DNA of 57,229 nt, from contig JBNGIQ010009281.1 of assembly GCA_049999765.1 (NCBI GenBank), forward strand, positions 1 through 57,229. The letters run 5' to 3'. Origin of the DNA: Phaeoceros laevis (Eukaryota; Anthocerotophyta; Anthocerotopsida; Notothyladales). Positions 1 through 10,306 of this stretch are shown here, piece after piece. The position numbers and the translations under genes are program-made. How positions within the stretch are numbered: the stretch's first letter is position 1; each line of letters starts with the position of its first letter. The notes beneath the pieces were generated by a model. It had not been told where the DNA came from and ran no database searches. It saw only the letters and a list, made by a program, of their open reading frames with translations.

Positions 1-286
1 GCTCGCTCCGTCCTTGCCAGCCCCGCCCGCTCCTCCAGCAGCCGTAGCAGCTGCCGCCCCTCCGTCCCTGCCGCTCCGTCCCCGCTCGCTCCGTCCCTGC
101 CAGCCCCGCCCGCTCCTCCAGCAGCCGCAGCAGCTCCAGCCCCTCCGTCCCTGCCCGCTCTACCTGCCTCCAGCCATGGCCGCCCGCCGTGGGAGTCTGC
201 CTGCCTCCCACCATGCCCGCCCGCCGTGGGAGCCCGCCCGCCTGCCTCCAGCCGTGGGAGCCTGCCCGCCTGCCTCCCGTTTTGCA
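1..286. repeat. GC-rich minisatellite
   Basis: A unit of about 83 bases starting gctcgctccgtcc is seen at 1 and again at 84. From about 166 a shorter, looser repeat built on gccgtgggagcctgcccgcc occurs three to four times. The forward frame is open and would give a Pro/Ala-rich peptide, but this follows from composition. I see no gene signal. Confidence 0.75.
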
Positions 287-330
287 ATTAAGAATGTGTA
301 CGACAGTGATTAAGAATGTGTACGACACTG
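287..330. repeat. 22-bp tandem duplication
   Basis: Two adjacent 22-base copies starting attaagaatgtgtacgaca (287-308 and 309-330) differ at one base. The second copy runs into a 13-base palindrome (acgaca-c-tgtcgt, 322-334). The segment marks the switch from GC-rich minisatellite to AT-rich DNA. Confidence 0.85.
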
Positions 331-1226
331 TCGTAAAAGGCCGGGAAAGCGCTTAAAAAATTTTTGGTAAGGAAAATAAAAATTATAATTAAGTGCAACG
401 GCTGATACCAACGTCTACAACGTTTCAAAAACCGGAAACGTATTAAAAACGTTTTATGCACAAAGATACGCGTTTCCATGTAACTAAGCAAGACGCTGTA
501 TGGCGCGCCTGCACAACTTCACATTATTAATACAGATTTATTTCGTAAGAATTTACGAAAAAAGCACATCCTTCAAAATTCAAATGGCCCATTTTATGTA
601 GAGGATTCTGAATATTGTACTCTATGGAAAAGGTTGCATCCACAAATACCATAATGTAACTTTGATGAAATTTAAAATTTTTGTGTCTATGTCACTAACT
701 ATATATATGCACTATAAGACTAAGCATAGATGTTATCATGTTACCTAATACCTATGTGCTGATTAGGTATTTATATGACAAAAATCTATATAGCAACTAT
801 AAAAAAACCATATAATTTTTCCACTTGTGGTTAATGTGGAACTTGTACGGACATAAGTATGGCATATACATATATCATCATATACAACTATGTACACAGA
901 TGATAACATATATATAGTTTATGTATGAGATGATAATATATATATAATTTATGTATGAGACACTTTCCTATATGGATAACCGTATAGTCCATATATGGAT
1001 AACGTACAACTACCATGAAAAAAAATCACATGGCTTGCTGATCTCTATAGGGAAACAGCTTGCCTCATAATTTGCGATTATACTAGTACTAGAAACGGAA
1101 GTTCCTTATTAACAGTTCAAGTAACAAAAGCTTAAAAGGTTTTGAAACTCCGAACTAGTCTAAGCTCAAAACCCCACCGCAAGCTTATGGATATTCGCAA
1201 GACCTGGTGTAAGAGTGTGGATGTTA
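331..1226. other. AT-rich intergenic DNA
   Basis: AT-rich sequence with many atatata runs (about 690-960), including two near copies of a gatgataatatatatat segment around 900-950. No convincing coding frame or RNA gene was found. It lies downstream of the lectin gene and may hold its 3' end. Confidence 0.5.
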
Positions 1227-2895
1227 TCACCAAGCTGGTGTCGGAGCAACATGGCCCGCCATCTGGCACAGCGGCATCAACAGCTTACAAATCTGCCGGT
1301 CACACAGCTGGTGGCGCTCATTCCTATGACCAGAACTGGGAGCCAAGCTCGGCACCTCAGCAGGACTGGGTACGGGGCTGAACGCTCTCGCGAAGGGCGG
1401 CGGCGCCTGCTTCTCAGCATACGCCTTCGGGCTTGGAGCGCGCACAATATGGGCCACGGATGGACCTGGCGCTGGCGCCGGCGCCGGCTCCTCAGCAGCG
1501 TAAGCAGGGATCGGAGCAGGAACAACACCGCCCACGGATGGAGCCTGCGCCGGCTCCTCAACAGCGTACGAAGAGCCTGGCGCGGGAGCGACACCGGCCA
1601 GGAACGGAGCCGGCGCCGGCGCCGGCTCCTCAGCGGCGTAAGCAGGGCTGGGNNNNNNNNNNNNNNNNNNNNNNNNNNNNNNNNNNNNNNNNNNNNNNNN
1701 NNNNNNNNNNNNNNNNNNNNNNNNNNNNNNNNNNNNNNNNNNNNNNNNNNNNAGCGGGAACAACGTCGGCCACGGACGGAGCTGGAGCTGGAGCTGGAAC
1801 CGGCGCCGGCTCCAGAGCAGCAGCAGAATCCGAAGGAGGAGCGCTGACACTCGACGTCGCCGGGCCTGGAGTAGGAGCGTCGGCCGCGAACGGCGCCTCC
1901 ACGGGATGCCTGTCCCCGCCACTCTCACTGACCGGACTAGGACCGGGAGCAGGACTTGGAGCCTTAGGCATCTCCTTCGCATCCACGTCCAGCTTGAACT
2001 GTTGGAACTCCCAGAAGAAAAGCTCGTTGATCTCAGTGCACGCTCCTGTGGCCGCGGAAAACCCAAGATACGACGAGGACTCCGCAGACTCGGTCAGATC
2101 CAGCGGCGCCGTGAACAAGCTTTTGGCGTCCCGCTCCAGCGCCGAGATGGTCTCCTCGCTGAACTCGTCTGCGCTCTTCCACACCGCCATCTTCACCTCC
2201 ACGGACCTGTTCTCCGCGTCGTACTCCAGCCACACCGCCATCGCCGACCCGGCGTCGGCGAGCGGGTACATCCGGTTGCTCTGTGCGGCGTTGCCGTGGG
2301 AGCCCCAGCTGCTCAGGGCGACGTAGGGCGACTTGGCGCCGTGGGTGACGAACCTGAGCACGATCTGGCCGTCGCGGACGAGTCCTTTGAGGTGCTTAGG
2401 GTCGCCGTTCTCGGCGACGCCCAGCGCGCGGCCCCACGACTGCTTGGGCACCGCCCTGCCCGGCGCCAGGAGGAACGCCATGCCGTCCGCCATGCACGTC
2501 CCTGGGTCCGGCGACATTCTGATAACGAAGACGGTGCGGAAGGAGGCCGCCGCGCCGGTGGCCGCGTCCCAGAGACGCACCGGCTTCTCCCGCATGAACC
2601 TGGCCGCCGCCGTGCCGGGCACCCGCGCCGACGCCGAGGGCGCCGGGAGGAGGCGCATGGCGGAGCCGACCACCTTGCACCCGTCGCCGCAGTCGCGCTT
2701 GGCGGCCGCCTGGCACTGCAGCGAGCAGGTGTAGCCGTCCGATCCTGGCACGTAGGTGAAGTGCTCAGGTTTCATCTTGGGCGGCAGGGAAGCGACGCCA
2801 TAGCCAGTAGTGCTGCCTGCCAGGAACGCGCAGCAGTACAGGATTAACACAAGATGGGCAGCACGCATCTGATGAGAGCACTGCAGGGAGGCCAT
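1227..2895 (-). CDS. Secreted L-type (legume) lectin domain protein with Ala-Pro-rich tail
   Basis: Probable cell-wall or extracellular carbohydrate-binding protein. It starts at 2895 with a hydrophobic signal peptide (LVLILYCCAFLAG; a second Met is at residue 10). A single L-type lectin domain follows at about residues 35-305, with the family hallmarks GMAFLLAP, YLGFSAATG and ELFFWEFQQF. The rest is a long tail of repeated AYAAEEPAPAPAP units separated by PSVGGVVPAP-type linkers; alternating Ala-Pro is typical of arabinogalactan glycomodules. No kinase domain or membrane segment follows, unlike lectin receptor kinases. A 100-N gap (1653-1752) interrupts the tail. Deleting it joins the two sides in frame and restores the repeat register, giving about 522 residues. 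The last 30 or so residues, after the Pro-rich part, look unlike the rest, so the true 3' end or a last intron is uncertain. The lectin assignment is firm; the ligand is unknown. Confidence 0.75.
1653..1752. other. Assembly gap of 100 N in lectin tail
   Basis: Exactly 100 N. The sequence before and after aligns without any missing base to another copy of the same coding repeat, so the real gap is probably zero or a whole number of repeat units. Confidence 0.8.
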
Positions 2896-2952
2896 TCTGA
2901 TACTGAGCCGGTGATCGTGGTCGTGAGATTCTGACCTTCAGGCTGCGTGTTG

Positions 2953-2960
2953 CATAAATA
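2953..2960 (-). promoter_or_regulatory. Possible TATA element of lectin gene
   Basis: On the minus strand TATTTATG lies about 58 bases upstream of the lectin start codon, a plausible distance for a TATA-like element with a short leader. Position is the only support. Confidence 0.3.
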
Positions 2961-5353
2961 CTGGGAAGCCTGGCTCGCCAAGATGGTCTCGGGCACCGTG
3001 ATGATGGTGAATTGGAAGTGGAGTCGTCGGAGGCGCAGCTCGTAACTTACCTTTTGCCGGGACAATTGTCTACATGAATGGGTCCTTGCTGGGCCACCTT
3101 GCGAGGAGTGACGAAACGGACCTCAGGAGCTGCACTTGGTTATCGTGATGATAGTGAATTTTCGAAGACGAATCCTCGCATATCGCAACTACATCAACAA
3201 AAAAACTGATCAAATGAGGATCTTGACAAGCCCCGGTTCTGGTTGGTGGCCCCGAACCGCTGTTTGTGTTCAGCATTTCATTCATGTAGGATATACCTCA
3301 AACGGGTAAATGACTCTGGATGTGACAGCTCTGCGGCGTAGGCGTTCTCTGAAGGATCTGTCACAGTAGGACGATGGATAACTTCCACAAAGAAGCCACT
3401 GAGAATCGAACCCAGGCCCAACGCTGTTGGGAGCTGCCCATCATGCAGCATGGCCCTCTTGCCATCGACCGGGACCACCCTCGAGTGTGAAGAAAAATCA
3501 TCACGGTCGCCCACATCCTATTAGGGACCGAACCGGAGGTCGTGGCGAAGGTGTACCACTCGGAAATGCAGACAGAGATCACCAGCAGAAACCCCTGCCA
3601 AGGCGACTAACCTGGCAGGCGAGCAAGCAAGCTAGCAAAGGAGAGGTGACAGTGGCAGGAGCATGAGAAAGAACCTGGCTTTCGGTTGCTCGAAGCTCTG
3701 AGGCTCGGAGAGCAAAATAATTTTGATGCTGCTGCAACACCTTGAACCGACCACGATGCCTCTCTGCCTGTCTGTACCACATTGTGCTGGCAGCAGAAGG
3801 CAAGGGAAGCTCACAAGAAGGTGGTCCTGCAAAACTCAGGTTCACAATGTCTCTCTTCTACAACCCTGTGGTTTATAGTCCTGGGAACCTGTAGATATGA
3901 AATGCAAGGATGAGGCATGTCCATTCACTGTGATTGCAACTCTACACAAACACATATTGGATCTTCTGCTGGCAGATGGAATCACAGAGGATATATAGCA
4001 ACAGCACCACACGGACTTACTTAGCAACGACTAGCATGTCTGAGTCCAGCTGCTCATGTCGGCTTTAGCAGAATCATCTGGTCAAGTTCAAATACAGCAA
4101 CGGTATGCCTGCCGGTTCTCTAATGCATGCAACAGAACCTGGTAGTGGCACCGGCCCGGAGCGGCCAGGAGTACAGTAAAGAGGTGCAGAGTTGACATTA
4201 GAACTAAACAAACCAAGAGATTGAACAGGATTCAAAGGTACAAAGAGGACACTGGTTAGCTTTCCGGCTGGACATTTATTTCTGACCAGTTTCTACCAGC
4301 ACGTCGGAGTCAAACACGAGACATTCAATAACCTTCACTTGTTCTGAGAACATCTATCCACACCATTGACATGGAGAACCTCATACAACTCACAAGGCGG
4401 GTTCGCAAATGGAATACAATTCTTTCAAATAAGCAACATAGATTTTGAATTCGCAGTTTTAGCTTGAGCTGAGTTTCCATTCAAGCACATAACCAGTTAC
4501 CAAAACTTCCTCACTATCTACGTATCTCGCTAAGAAACTACAGCACATTGACCCAAACGGTCCACTATACACTCCAATCTCTACAAAGCTGCTAACAGTC
4601 TAGTAGATATAATATGGTCGCAACAGAGAACAGCGCCACCTTCGCTGACAGGTGAAAACAGCAATCCACAACACATCCTGCTCCAGCCTGAAGTGGCTAT
4701 CATACAAGGTGCAACAGTATTTCACTGCGATATGACATACTATGCAAAATAACGCTCTGTCGAGAGCAGAGAAGTGACTCTTCACATTTGTTGATTGAGA
4801 AGCCCTATGAATAGCATCAAACATCCAGCTTCAACAGTGCAGGCCAGGACCATCGTTCAGAGAGCAGCAGTACAGCTCTGGAGTAAAACCATGCCAGACC
4901 CCAGCAAATGGCAGAGGATCAACATAACAGTAGAGACAAACCTGTTGCAGACCAGTCATCAATGCAGGTATGCAAATTGTGGAAAAATAGTGAACAAAGA
5001 AAATCAACAGATAAGAGCACAGCATGAAAATTAAATGTGCAACCAAACCACTGATGCAGCAACCCCCCCTACCAAGATACGTACTAACATTCATGGTATG
5101 TCAAACTCAAAAGGGCTGGGCAGTATGCACACAGAGAGAAAGCCCACAAAGCCCAGCTGACATACATATTCCCACATACTACATCATCATTGTTGTAGAG
5201 AGCACAACATGAAGACATCTAGTAAGTCAATACATTTTTTTGCACCCTACCCAGCACCTTATCACTTAGTGTTCTGCTTAATCAATGTCAGGTCTGCGGA
5301 TGGCATCAAATAGAAACAGGCACAAGAAACCGTATTGTCTGAAAGGGAGATAC
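2961..5353. other. Intergenic, no gene recognised; tRNA-like boxes near 3.4 kb
   Basis: About 2.4 kb without a convincing coding frame. On the minus strand a GGTTCGATTC motif (3403-3412) lies about 40 bases downstream of a TGGCAAGAGGG motif (3454-3464). This resembles pol III B and A boxes, as in a tRNA-derived SINE, but no full tRNA fold is apparent. The part next to 5353 probably contains the 3' UTR of the RRM gene. Confidence 0.35.
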
Positions 5354-6565
5354 CTATAAATAATAGGAAGGCATGCTTGAAAGAGTTTGCGAGCGTTGTC
5401 CAGAAGATACTGTCACTTGAGGATTCTGGTAGGCCGTGAGGGCATAATGACCCCCCCCACCTTGTAAGGCAGCCTGCGAGCCCACATTATTTGCTGGTCC
5501 AGCATACATGGCAGCTCCTCCCATGGAGTAAGGTGATTGCTGAGATCCGTAAGAATTCATACCAACATGACTGCCAAGAGATGCCATCCCCAAAGAGGTT
5601 GGTACTTGCAGCCCCTGGCCACCAGTATTTTGAATGAGCCCTTGAGAATAGGAGGAGCTCAGAGAAGGGTTGAGAGAAAGAGACTGGTTCAGAGCATTGA
5701 GACTTTGATGAGTGTGGAAACCTTGATTCACCCCTTGATTTAGGGGAATCCCTGTTGTAATTAATCCAGGATTCACAGACCCGTACTGAAAATGGACAAT
5801 AGACTGCGAGCCACTACTTTCTCCATCTTTCTGCCCTTGTTGCAAGCCTCCAGACTTTTGCTTTTGCCCTTCCGCTGCAAGTTTGCAATACATTTGGTGG
5901 CCATCGATGGTCTTGATGGGCTCCTGCAGAGCTCGCTTGGCAGCCTCAGCTGATTTGTATATGAGCAGTGCAAATCCTCGTGATCTTCCAGTAAACTTAT
6001 CAAAACCAAGGGGACCTTCTTCAATTTCACCCCACTGAGAAAACATCGCAAGGAGCCTGTCCGCAGCAAGCTCGATAGGTACATTTCCAACGTATATTTT
6101 GCGCATGGCTATCTCTTGGCTTGGAGATACCTGAGTGGTCGGCCCTGTTGCAGCCAGTTGACAAACAGTCATCCGACCGTCAATTCTCTTGCTGGGTTCC
6201 TTAAGGGCCCGCTGCGCACCGTCCATATGCCTGAAAGTAACAAATCCAAATCCTCTACTCTTTCCAGTGCTTTTGTCCATAATGACCACTCCTTCTTCAA
6301 CTTCTCCAAACTGAGAGAAGATGCCTTTGATAGTCTCAGACGTGGTGTCCCAGCCCAAACCCCTGACAAATATTTTCCGGTGTGCAGGATCCTTGTCTGC
6401 AAGCTTTCGAATCTCATCCAGAACATCAGGGTGGCTGATGGCGGCACTGACAAGGATTTCCAGCAACTGCTCCTTTGAGAAAAGGTCAAGAATCTTCTTA
6501 GCGTCCTCTTTGGAGATAGATTCCGCTACACCATTCTCCTCCATCTTTCTCTTCTTGGAGTCCAT
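5354..6565 (-). CDS. UBA2: UBP1-associated protein 2 (UBA2)-like RNA-binding protein, two RRMs
   Basis: Nuclear heterogeneous-RNP-type protein; plant UBA2 proteins bind U-rich RNA and are linked to mRNA stability and ABA or wound responses (family knowledge). The intact single exon encodes 403 residues. The N-terminus is basic ([10 protein letters not shown]), followed by a helical segment at about residues 20-60. RRM1 is at about 63-138 with RNP2 KIFVRG and RNP1 [12 protein letters not shown]2 is at about 155-230 with KIYVGN and SRGFALLIY; the second RNP1 has lost the aromatic residue in its middle. The C-terminal 170 residues are Gln/Gly/Ser/Asn-rich low complexity and end in SSMPSYYL, as in the family. 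The start at 6565 is the first Met of the frame and begins the conserved N-terminus. An intronless coding region fits several UBA2 genes. Confidence 0.85.
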   Translation of the reverse strand: MDSKKRKMEENGVAESISKEDAKKILDLFSKEQLLEILVSAAISHPDVLDEIRKLADKDPAHRKIFVRGLGWDTTSETIKGIFSQFGEVEEGVVIMDKSTGKSRGFGFVTFRHMDGAQRALKEPSKRIDGRMTVCQLAATGPTTQVSPSQEIAMRKIYVGNVPIELAADRLLAMFSQWGEIEEGPLGFDKFTGRSRGFALLIYKSAEAAKRALQEPIKTIDGHQMYCKLAAEGQKQKSGGLQQGQKDGESSGSQSIVHFQYGSVNPGLITTGIPLNQGVNQGFHTHQSLNALNQSLSLNPSLSSSYSQGLIQNTGGQGLQVPTSLGMASLGSHVGMNSYGSQQSPYSMGGAAMYAGPANNVGSQAALQGGGGHYALTAYQNPQVTVSSGQRSQTLSSMPSYYL

Positions 6566-7892
6566 GACAGAGGTTCTTCAGAACCTAGTGAAGGGGATGC
6601 AATCAGCTGCTTTGTCCTGAGTCTGCTCGTACAGAAAAAGGTTAGGACATCCAATAGGTCCAATTGAATACAGGTCGCGTCAAAACGATGCAATCGACTC
6701 ACAGGCAGAATGCTGTTCTAGTGTCCCGTTTCCCCGCTGGTGTCTCAAAACCCTAGGAGCCAGTTGAGAGGAGACGGCGGCAGTTCCAGCACAGCGTCAC
6801 GAGTGGCCACCCCTCTCCTGTGCTCCCTTTCTTTCCCAACACGGCCCAGGGAAAAGGACCGCACGCCATGAGATGAAGGCTACAACAACTGCCGCGCGCC
6901 AACGAGGCCAGGAGTACGGTCTGTAAGAAGGCACTCGAGCTCACGGAATCAGGAATCGCACCACAAGAGCCGAGGACGAGTCGTAAGGCTAGAAGAGGCA
7001 CCACCGATTGATCCCGACAGGGTCAAAAAAATAGGGCCGTTATCACAGCTAACAACTTGACCGGTCACCTCACAAGGTAAACTTGGTGGATCTATTGTAC
7101 ACCTGCTTCTGCAGTCTGCACCCATTCTTTGCTGCGAGATCGATCATTGCAAACAGCAAGCTTGAAGGATCTGGCTCACGACATTGGCCTAAAACGGCAC
7201 GAAACGGGAAACGACGTTCCGTGCCTCTAGTTCGAACAGAAACTCGAAGTGCATCAGAGTGATGCCAGAGTCTGCTACTGCAAGATCAAACACGTCTTTT
7301 TTCTCGTCTGACTGATGACATCATGACTCTGATCAGATTATCAGTCCTTCATAAACTTATTTGGCGACTTGGAAAGGAGGAATGTATTGAACGCTCAGGG
7401 CAAAGACAATAGTGTCACAACACACATGGAGGGCCACTAAATTGCTCAATCTAGACTAGGTGTTCAAAGGACCACCTTCAGGCAACCACTCCAGGACAAT
7501 GCATAGACGTAATTTCTGTTACAGGGAATTTGGTTAAGAATATGCTTAGTTTATCCCCAAGCATACAATCGCAGGAGCCTGGAGCGCAGAGACTTCAGAC
7601 AATACCACCGCTCAGGTATTAGACTTCAAAACCAAATCCCCACAAAGAGTGGTACTTGTTGTGGAAGAGTGCAATTCCAGTGTTGAAATGAGCTAAATAA
7701 AGAGAGAAGGTAATCTTGGAAGCTGTCAAAATGCTGTCAAAACGTCTGACGGCCTTGTCCAGGATCTTATTTTAACACCAAATTAGTGTCAGTCTCGGTT
7801 AAGTATGAGTCAAAGGCCTTGATGGCGGATCATGTCATTTGCAATGAGTCCAAAGAGGAAAAACTACCAGTTGCCCAGCTCGCCAGTGCACC
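6566..7892. other. Intergenic / probable 5' leader of UBA2-like gene
   Basis: No coding frame is supported. The part near 6566-7010 is probably the leader of the UBA2-like transcript on the minus strand. The remainder up to the complex I gene stop at 7893 shows no recognisable feature. Confidence 0.35.
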
Positions 7893-8278
7893 TCACTCGG
7901 GACTTTTCTTGGAAAAAGCCTGGGAAGGTAAAGGGAACCTCGGAGGGACGGGCCGTTCCTGAGGATACACAACAAATGATCTCTTACAACTCCAGACCTC
8001 GGTGGCAGTTCCCTTCACAACAAGCTAAACTGAACAACCTATCTAACAGGATCCTTCAGATGAGAGGATAAAAGACTGATGGTGAGATACAGTACCTCCA
8101 GACGTGCAGATAACCTTGCGATTGGAATGCACACAAGAAAAATTCCAATAGCAGCTATGACAGTATTCCGACGCCAATGCTTGGGGTCGGCATTCCACCC
8201 TCCCGTGGGACTCCATACGGCTTTAGGATACCCTGGGTAGTGACCCCCAGAACCATGGCCTCCCTGATCTCCACCCAT
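7893..8278 (-). CDS. Small mitochondrial complex I subunit (NDUFA3/B9-like), two exons
   Basis: Predicted 82-residue single-span protein, too short in each exon to stand out alone. Exon 1 is 8278-8096 (61 codons); exon 2 is 7958-7893 (21 codons plus stop). The intron begins GTACTG and ends ATCCTCAG, phase 0. The sequence starts with a Gly/His-rich segment (MGGDQGGHGSGGHYPGYPKA), continues with DPKHWRRNT just before one hydrophobic span (about 39-55), and ends in ERPVPPRFPLPSQ. This pattern matches small plant complex I proteins annotated as the NDUFA3 (B9) counterpart, from memory of the family. The membrane topology is visible; the exact subunit name is an inference. A role in the inner-membrane arm of NADH dehydrogenase would follow. 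Confidence 0.7.
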
Positions 8279-9069
8279 TACTAAGGCCTGCGAGGATGAC
8301 CAAAGTATCCAAATAAATTCTGCAGCTCACGGTGCACAGCGTCTCCAGACTGGCAGTAAGCCGAGGCAAAGGAAACTTCTCCTGTTTGTAAAAAGAATGA
8401 ACCCCGGATCAGCATCATCATTGCAGATCCCAAACCCTCACGACACACGGCAATAAACTGGCAGCAGCTTGGAATTCATGGAGCTCAGCGTGCACAGCAG
8501 AGAACACAAGAACAACTGTATTTCCAAAAACCCCGCTATCACAGAGTAGCTTCCACACCATACCACCAGGAACAATCTATACCAGCCGGCGACAAGTAGC
8601 AAATGCAGTTGTCTGCCCACGATTTGCGGGCGTCGCTCTTGAACCCGTCTGGGACTCTCGATGCCTTTCAGCTCTTTTAGGGGTTTCCAAGTTCTGACTT
8701 GCCTTGCTGTTGGCAAAGAAGTGACTATTAATCAGCCTACTTCTTTATTTGGCGTGGAGAACTTAGTATGCCGGACATGGAAGAACATCGTTGAGTGAAG
8801 GACGCAAAGCACGGCGACTTGACTCATGAAGTGCACCATCGCGTTTCTGATGTGGTAAAGCATCTCCTGTACTTCGCCTGCGCTGGTTGAATATTTGAAT
8901 CCGCGAAGGATTTGTGACTACAGTGTGGGAGCCATTCTAGCTCTTCAGTCTTGTGGATAAACTAAGAATTGGAACTTGCCGATCACTGCTGGAGACAGAA
9001 CGGTGCCAACTCCAGAGCATTGCTCATTTTTTTGCTTCCTGTAGAATTTGGGAGCTTGTTACAGTAGAT
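8279..9069. promoter_or_regulatory. Divergent intergenic region
   Basis: About 790 bases between the divergently transcribed complex I subunit gene and the PDRG1-like gene. It must hold both promoters. No clear TATA box or other site is recognised. Confidence 0.3.
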
Positions 9070-9558
9070 ATGTCTTCACGAGAAGCAATTACGAGTGTAG
9101 AGCAGCTGCAGCGGGATGTGGTGGCAGTGGAGACTGAGGCCGACCGCTTGCTTCTTGCTCGCCAAGAGATGGTTGAATGTGACCAGGCACGAAATAGCAT
9201 CAGAGAGGCCTTGTCTGCCATGCGCAGGGAGGCCCGCACGACTCAGAGTAGCGTCCTTGCGCTGGACAGTATAGCTGGTGGTGTTAGGGCAGGTCAGGAT
9301 GGATGTGCAACCTGCGGAAGCTACGATGGCAATTCTCGTACTTGGATGATGTTCGAGGGGGCAGACATCTTTGTCCGCCTTCCGTTTCACCAGGTCCATA
9401 CCGTTTTGGAGCAAGATCAGAGAAAGTTGGACAATTCCATGAGATCTCTTCAAAGTTTCGTGAAGGAAAAGACTCTTTCTCTTTCGGAAAAAGGAGCTAT
9501 ATCAGACAAAATTGGCCCAAGCCTGCTCAAGTCCCTTGTCACTTTGAAGGACGAGTGA
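9070..9558 (+). CDS. PDRG1-like prefoldin-type protein
   Basis: Single-exon frame of 162 residues starting MSSREAITSVEQLQ. It resembles p53 and DNA-damage-regulated protein 1, a prefoldin-like subunit of the R2TP/prefoldin-like co-chaperone complex that assists assembly of RNA polymerases and PIKK kinases (family knowledge). Visible support: an N-terminal helix with VETEADRLLLARQEMVECDQ followed by NSIREALSAMRRE; then a beta-hairpin region TWMMFEGADIFVRLP; then a C-terminal helix HTVLEQDQRKLDNSMRSLQ. These align in order with the human pattern of helix, CFGNMFIKMP strand, and DQDHLDKEIEKLR helix. It carries an extra Ser/Gly/Cys-rich loop (GGVRAGQDGCATCGS) between the halves. An in-frame ATG at 8953 exists upstream but its extension looks non-coding. 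Confidence 0.65.
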   Translation: MSSREAITSVEQLQRDVVAVETEADRLLLARQEMVECDQARNSIREALSAMRREARTTQSSVLALDSIAGGVRAGQDGCATCGSYDGNSRTWMMFEGADIFVRLPFHQVHTVLEQDQRKLDNSMRSLQSFVKEKTLSLSEKGAISDKIGPSLLKSLVTLKDE

Positions 9559-10306
9559 TAGGAATATGTCAGTAGATGAGAAAATGTGTATGTGGACCAG
9601 CCGTAGACAAGCAGCGGAATTTTGGCTACAGCCAACCAGCTGACTGGTGTATGCAGCACGCTGTGCCAGATTCTTCTTGAACACAAAATTTAGCAGTCAC
9701 GCAGCAACCTTGTGCATACTTCTTGGCTTGTCTAGGTTTAGCAGCAACGAGTAGACTGTACTGCTAAACGAGTAGACTGTACATGCCACAGTTTCTTAGT
9801 CAAGAATGCGGCTCCTCGACTTTATCTGTCTATTGACTGTCTTGTTCCTGTTTTGGCCAGCGCAAGGCCAGCTGTGCGAACTGTCTGTTCGGTGCAGGAT
9901 GTTTGCGATGGAAAGCATATCATAGTGAGATGAACCGTGTATTGGCTGGAATAGTATAAACTGTTGTTGTTGAGAACATGTCTTCGAGAACTGATGTAAC
10001 ATTGTACCTGTCCAGAAGTTTTGCTCACAAGTTGAGAGGCACCTGCCAGCGAAGTCGATAGCTCGTTATCATACCGGAAGATTGAAGATTGTGGCACCTG
10101 CAGTGTTTGTGAAACCTCAAAGGACAGGCTTTTGGCAGTACTTGACAACCATGCAGACAGCTGCAATCAACGTGGCAGACGAGCACACTTCAAGGCAACA
10201 AGATGTGTGCCCAGTCAAAGGCCTGTTTCTTCTTGCACACTGAGGTTTTTGGAACAAAAAGGTCGCTAGTTCCTTGCCGGGAAATCATTTGGCTGTCTCT
10301 CAGGAA
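9559..10306. other. Intergenic
   Basis: About 750 bases between two co-oriented genes. A short direct repeat of cgagtagactgtac occurs near 9748-9782. A short frame from 10150 might be an upstream exon of the ASCC1-like gene, but this is not supported further. Confidence 0.3.

Noticed and set aside
1433-2326. Long plus-strand frames opposite the lectin gene.
   Set aside because: They are shadows of the GC-rich Ala-Pro repeat coding on the minus strand and resemble no protein family.
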